This document shows positions 8,571 to 10,461 of a stretch of 10,461 bases of DNA, in pieces. The position numbers and the translations under genes are program-made. The notes beneath the pieces were generated by a model. The model did no database searches, was not told the DNA's origin, and worked only from the letters and a program-made list of their open reading frames with translations. Each line of letters opens with the position of its first letter. Within the stretch, counting starts at the first letter, position 1. This stretch comes from a bacterium (GTDB lineage: Bacteria; Arandabacterota; Arandabacteria; Arandabacterales; JALGWA01), in NCBI GenBank assembly GCA_025774425.1, contig JALGWA010000023.1:1-10461 (forward strand), given 5' to 3'.

Positions 8571-8573
8571 GAC

Positions 8574-8579
8574 GGAGGG
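8574..8579 (+). promoter_or_regulatory. Ribosome binding site supporting a TTG start
   Basis: GGAGGG sits 8 nt before TTG 8588. No ATG or GTG in frame is as well placed, and the protein's first residues lead directly into its first membrane helix, so the rare TTG start is the best choice. Confidence 0.55.
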
Positions 8580-8587
8580 CGGCATAG

Positions 8588-9397
8588 TTGGGCGTACTCA
8601 CTGAGATCTTCACGCTGCTCTTGAAGCCCTTCGAGGGCGGCAATGCGCTCGGGGGGCTCGTATTCGTGTCGGTTCTGACCGGCGCAGTCATGCTGTTCCT
8701 CTTCAAGGCGACGTCGAACCAGCAGGCCATGAAAGAGGTGAAGACGAGGATAAGCGCGTATTTCCTCGAGCTCCGGCTGTACAGCCATGACATAAAGAAC
8801 GTAATGGCGTCGCAGGCGAAGATCCTCCGCAGCAATCTCACGTACATGAAGCTCTCGTTCATCCCGGCCGTCGTGATGATCGTCCCCGTCGTGCTCGTAA
8901 TGGTGCAGCTCAACTTGCGGTATGCCTCGGTGCAGCTCCGGCCGGGCGAGACTGCGCTGGTGAAAGTCAAGGTCGGCGCGGGGTTCGACGTCATGCGGAA
9001 CAGGCTGGACCTCGACTGCGGGAGCGGCGTCGAGAAGGCGAGCCCGGGCGTGCGCATCCCGTCGCTCAACCAGGTCTGCTGGAAGATCAGGCTCGCGGAG
9101 CCGGGCGTCCACAAGATCACGGTGAGTTGGGGCGGGGGTAGTGTGGAGATGCCCGTTTACGGCTCGGACCGCCTCATACCCGTCTACAGCGTCGCCGGGA
9201 AACCCAGGATAACCGAGGCGCTTTTCAATCCGGGCTCGCCGGTCGTTCCGGCCGACGGCCCGATCGAGAGCGTGGAGATCGCCTACCGGCCGATGGAGTT
9301 CGGGCTCCTGGGCCTCAGGTTGTCCTGGCTGTGGAGTTTCCTGGTCATATCCTTCGCCTTCGGACTCTGCCTGAAGTTCATCTTCAAAGTCGAGTAG
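8588..9397 (+). CDS. Three-TM membrane protein with Oxa1/EMC3/TMCO1-like layout and an extracytoplasmic domain
   Basis: A 269-residue protein that I cannot assign to a named family. It has TM1 at about 20-39, a charged helical segment at 40-88 (SNQQAMKEVKTRISAYFLEL and on), TM2 at 89-108, a beta-rich soluble domain at about 110-244, and TM3 at 245-265 ending KFIFKVE. A TM helix, a cytosolic coiled-coil hairpin and two more TMs is the minimal core of the Oxa1 superfamily (archaeal DUF106, EMC3, TMCO1, Get1), whose members insert membrane proteins. The SNQ..KEVK stretch after TM1 recalls DUF106-like proteins. The large domain between TM2 and TM3, predicted to face outside, is not part of that core. 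The TTG start is backed by GGAGGG 8 nt upstream. Operon placement after the phosphohydrolase and RHH-like genes suggests a linked envelope role. The superfamily link is inference; the topology is fairly clear. Confidence 0.72.
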   Translation: MGVLTEIFTLLLKPFEGGNALGGLVFVSVLTGAVMLFLFKATSNQQAMKEVKTRISAYFLELRLYSHDIKNVMASQAKILRSNLTYMKLSFIPAVVMIVPVVLVMVQLNLRYASVQLRPGETALVKVKVGAGFDVMRNRLDLDCGSGVEKASPGVRIPSLNQVCWKIRLAEPGVHKITVSWGGGSVEMPVYGSDRLIPVYSVAGKPRITEALFNPGSPVVPADGPIESVEIAYRPMEFGLLGLRLSWLWSFLVISFAFGLCLKFIFKVE

Positions 9398-9444
9398 ACT
9401 TCGCACCCGGCTTGGGTTAGTCTATTCCCGCAGTGCTGAATCAT

Positions 9445-9450
9445 GGAGGA
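9445..9450 (+). promoter_or_regulatory. Ribosome binding site deciding the TPR gene start
   Basis: GGAGGA lies 4 nt before ATG 9455. The earlier in-frame ATG at 9443 overlaps this site and has no purine-rich sequence upstream, so 9455 is preferred. Confidence 0.55.
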
Positions 9451-9454
9451 TTGG

Positions 9455-10461
9455 ATGCCCGGAGGGTATTCCGGCGTCGGGTCCGTTGCGGTCCCGCCGC
9501 CGCCGGCGAGTCCCGCCTGCCCGCGGAGCCGTTTTCGCATTCTGCTCTTCGCCGCCGTTCTCGCCGTGTCGTGGTCCGCTGCAGCCGGGGACCACGCCTG
9601 TGGAGAATCCGCGGCGGTGGACAGCCTGGAAGCGCTCGTCAGGGAGGGGGATTTCGCTGCGGCCGGGGCGCTCGCCGGGGAAATCCTCGCCGCCGAGCCG
9701 GACAATGCGCGCGTCCTGATCATCCTGTCGCAGATATACCTGACGGAGGAGAACGGTGCGGCCGCGATCGATGCCGCCAGGCGCGCGGTCGAGCTCGAGC
9801 CTTCGGTCGCCGATTACCGGCTGTGGCTCGCGCGGGCCTATCTGCTGAGGGCAAGCCAGAGCACGCTTCTCTCGCTCTGGTACGCGTGGAAGGGCAAGGG
9901 GCAGTATGAGAAGGCCGTCGAACTCGATCCCGACAATGTCCAGATCCGCCTGGAGGTCTGCCTGTACCACCTTCTCGCGCCGCGCATCGCGGGCGGGAAC
10001 CGGGGCAGGGCGCGGGAGGAGGCCGCCGGGATCGAGCGGATGAGTCCGCTTTTCGGGGCCTACGCCTGGGCCAGTGTCTGGGAGAGGGAGAACGAAACAG
10101 GGAAGGCCGAGGAGATGTTGATGCAGGCCGTAGAGTTGGACACGACGTCCACTTTCCAGGCCAGGTACGCCCTCGGCTACTTCTACCTCAGGAACCGGCG
10201 GTTCCCGGAGGCGCGGAGCGTGTTCGAGGGGATTCTCGCCGAGAACCCCGATGACCTCGCCGCCATGTATCACGTGGGGACCGCGTGCCTCCTGGAAGAG
10301 ACGGATCTCGACAAGGCCGAGGAGCTCTTCAACGCCTATCTGGAATCGCTCCCGGGGCCTGACCTGCCGAGCCATGCCATGGCCCATTGGCGGTTGGGCA
10401 TGGTCTACGAGCTCAAAGGTGAGGACGATCTGGCGGTTCGGCACTTCGAGAAGGCGGTCGA
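9455..10461 (+). CDS. Exported tetratricopeptide-repeat protein (3' end beyond window)
   Basis: The frame stays open from ATG 9455 to the window end (335 codons), with no stop reached. A 26-residue Pro/Gly-rich leader precedes a hydrophobic helix (about 27-44, RILLFAAVLAVSWSAAA), probably a signal peptide cleaved near SAAA/GD. Cys49 lies just beyond, but there is no proper lipobox. Several TPR units follow: VDSLEALVREGDFAAAGALA, AAAIDAARRAVELEPS, YEKAVELDPDN, LLAPRIAGGNRGRAREEA, KAEEMLMQAVELDTT, ARSVFEGILAENPDD and KAEELFNAYLESLPG. The APxIAGGxxxKA-like repeat is a variant I recall from secreted proteobacterial-type TPR proteins. It probably serves as a periplasmic protein-protein scaffold. 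It begins 57 nt after the Oxa1-like gene on the same strand and may belong to the same operon; I see no convincing promoter in the gap. The unusually long N-terminal leader leaves some doubt about the exact start. Confidence 0.82.
   Translation, partial: MPGGYSGVGSVAVPPPPASPACPRSRFRILLFAAVLAVSWSAAAGDHACGESAAVDSLEALVREGDFAAAGALAGEILAAEPDNARVLIILSQIYLTEENGAAAIDAARRAVELEPSVADYRLWLARAYLLRASQSTLLSLWYAWKGKGQYEKAVELDPDNVQIRLEVCLYHLLAPRIAGGNRGRAREEAAGIERMSPLFGAYAWASVWERENETGKAEEMLMQAVELDTTSTFQARYALGYFYLRNRRFPEARSVFEGILAENPDDLAAMYHVGTACLLEETDLDKAEELFNAYLESLPGPDLPSHAMAHWRLGMVYELKGEDDLAVRHFEKAV

Noticed and set aside
9422..10444. 340-codon open frame on the minus strand
   Set aside because: The + strand carries clear TPR repeats and a signal peptide over the same span.

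Overview
This is a GC-rich bacterial window. Every real gene reads on the + strand, AGGAGG-like ribosome sites are common, and Arg-AGG and Ile-ATA codons are frequent. No ribosomal or other taxonomic marker is present. The gene content (COG3379-type phosphohydrolases, a secreted TPR protein, Dlt-like acyl-transfer remnants) would suit an uncultured GC-rich lineage such as Krumholzibacteriota, Eisenbacteria or the myxobacteria/Deltaproteobacteria. That placement is a guess.

Region A (1-3380) looks like the wreck of an acyl-transfer operon. A good sigma70-type promoter (175-203) is followed by pieces of four genes: an MBOAT membrane O-acyltransferase (amber stop at 890-892, frame change near 955, probable internal deletions), the N-terminal third of an SGNH/GDSL-type partner protein, the N-terminal part of an amino-acid adenylation (A) domain with a G-run frameshift at 2038-2043, and an acyl-CoA dehydrogenase lacking its N-terminus. 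The last is fused in frame to the broken A-domain in one 444-codon ORF. The parts resemble the D-alanylation set DltA/DltB/DltD plus a dehydrogenase, as in prolyl-to-pyrrolyl carrier-protein chemistry. An intact relative may decorate a surface glycan with an oxidised aminoacyl group. The cluster of lesions could be real gene decay or an assembly/consensus artefact.

Region B (3381-4212) holds a YfcE-like metallophosphoesterase with its own possible promoter. A strong hairpin at its stop codon is followed by an AT-rich promoter-like patch.

Region C (4213-10461) is intact. Two paralogous alkaline-phosphatase-superfamily phosphohydrolases (COG3379-like) come first. The second is tightly packed with a 63-residue ribbon-helix-helix-like protein and a three-TM protein whose layout recalls the Oxa1/EMC3/TMCO1 insertase superfamily, here with a large predicted extracytoplasmic domain. 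A secreted TPR protein follows and runs off the window end. The predicted topologies of the two phosphohydrolases differ: the first appears to place its catalytic domain in the cytosol, the second outside. The phosphohydrolase / RHH / Oxa1-like / TPR set is the best candidate here for an undescribed envelope system; its substrate cannot be read from the sequence.
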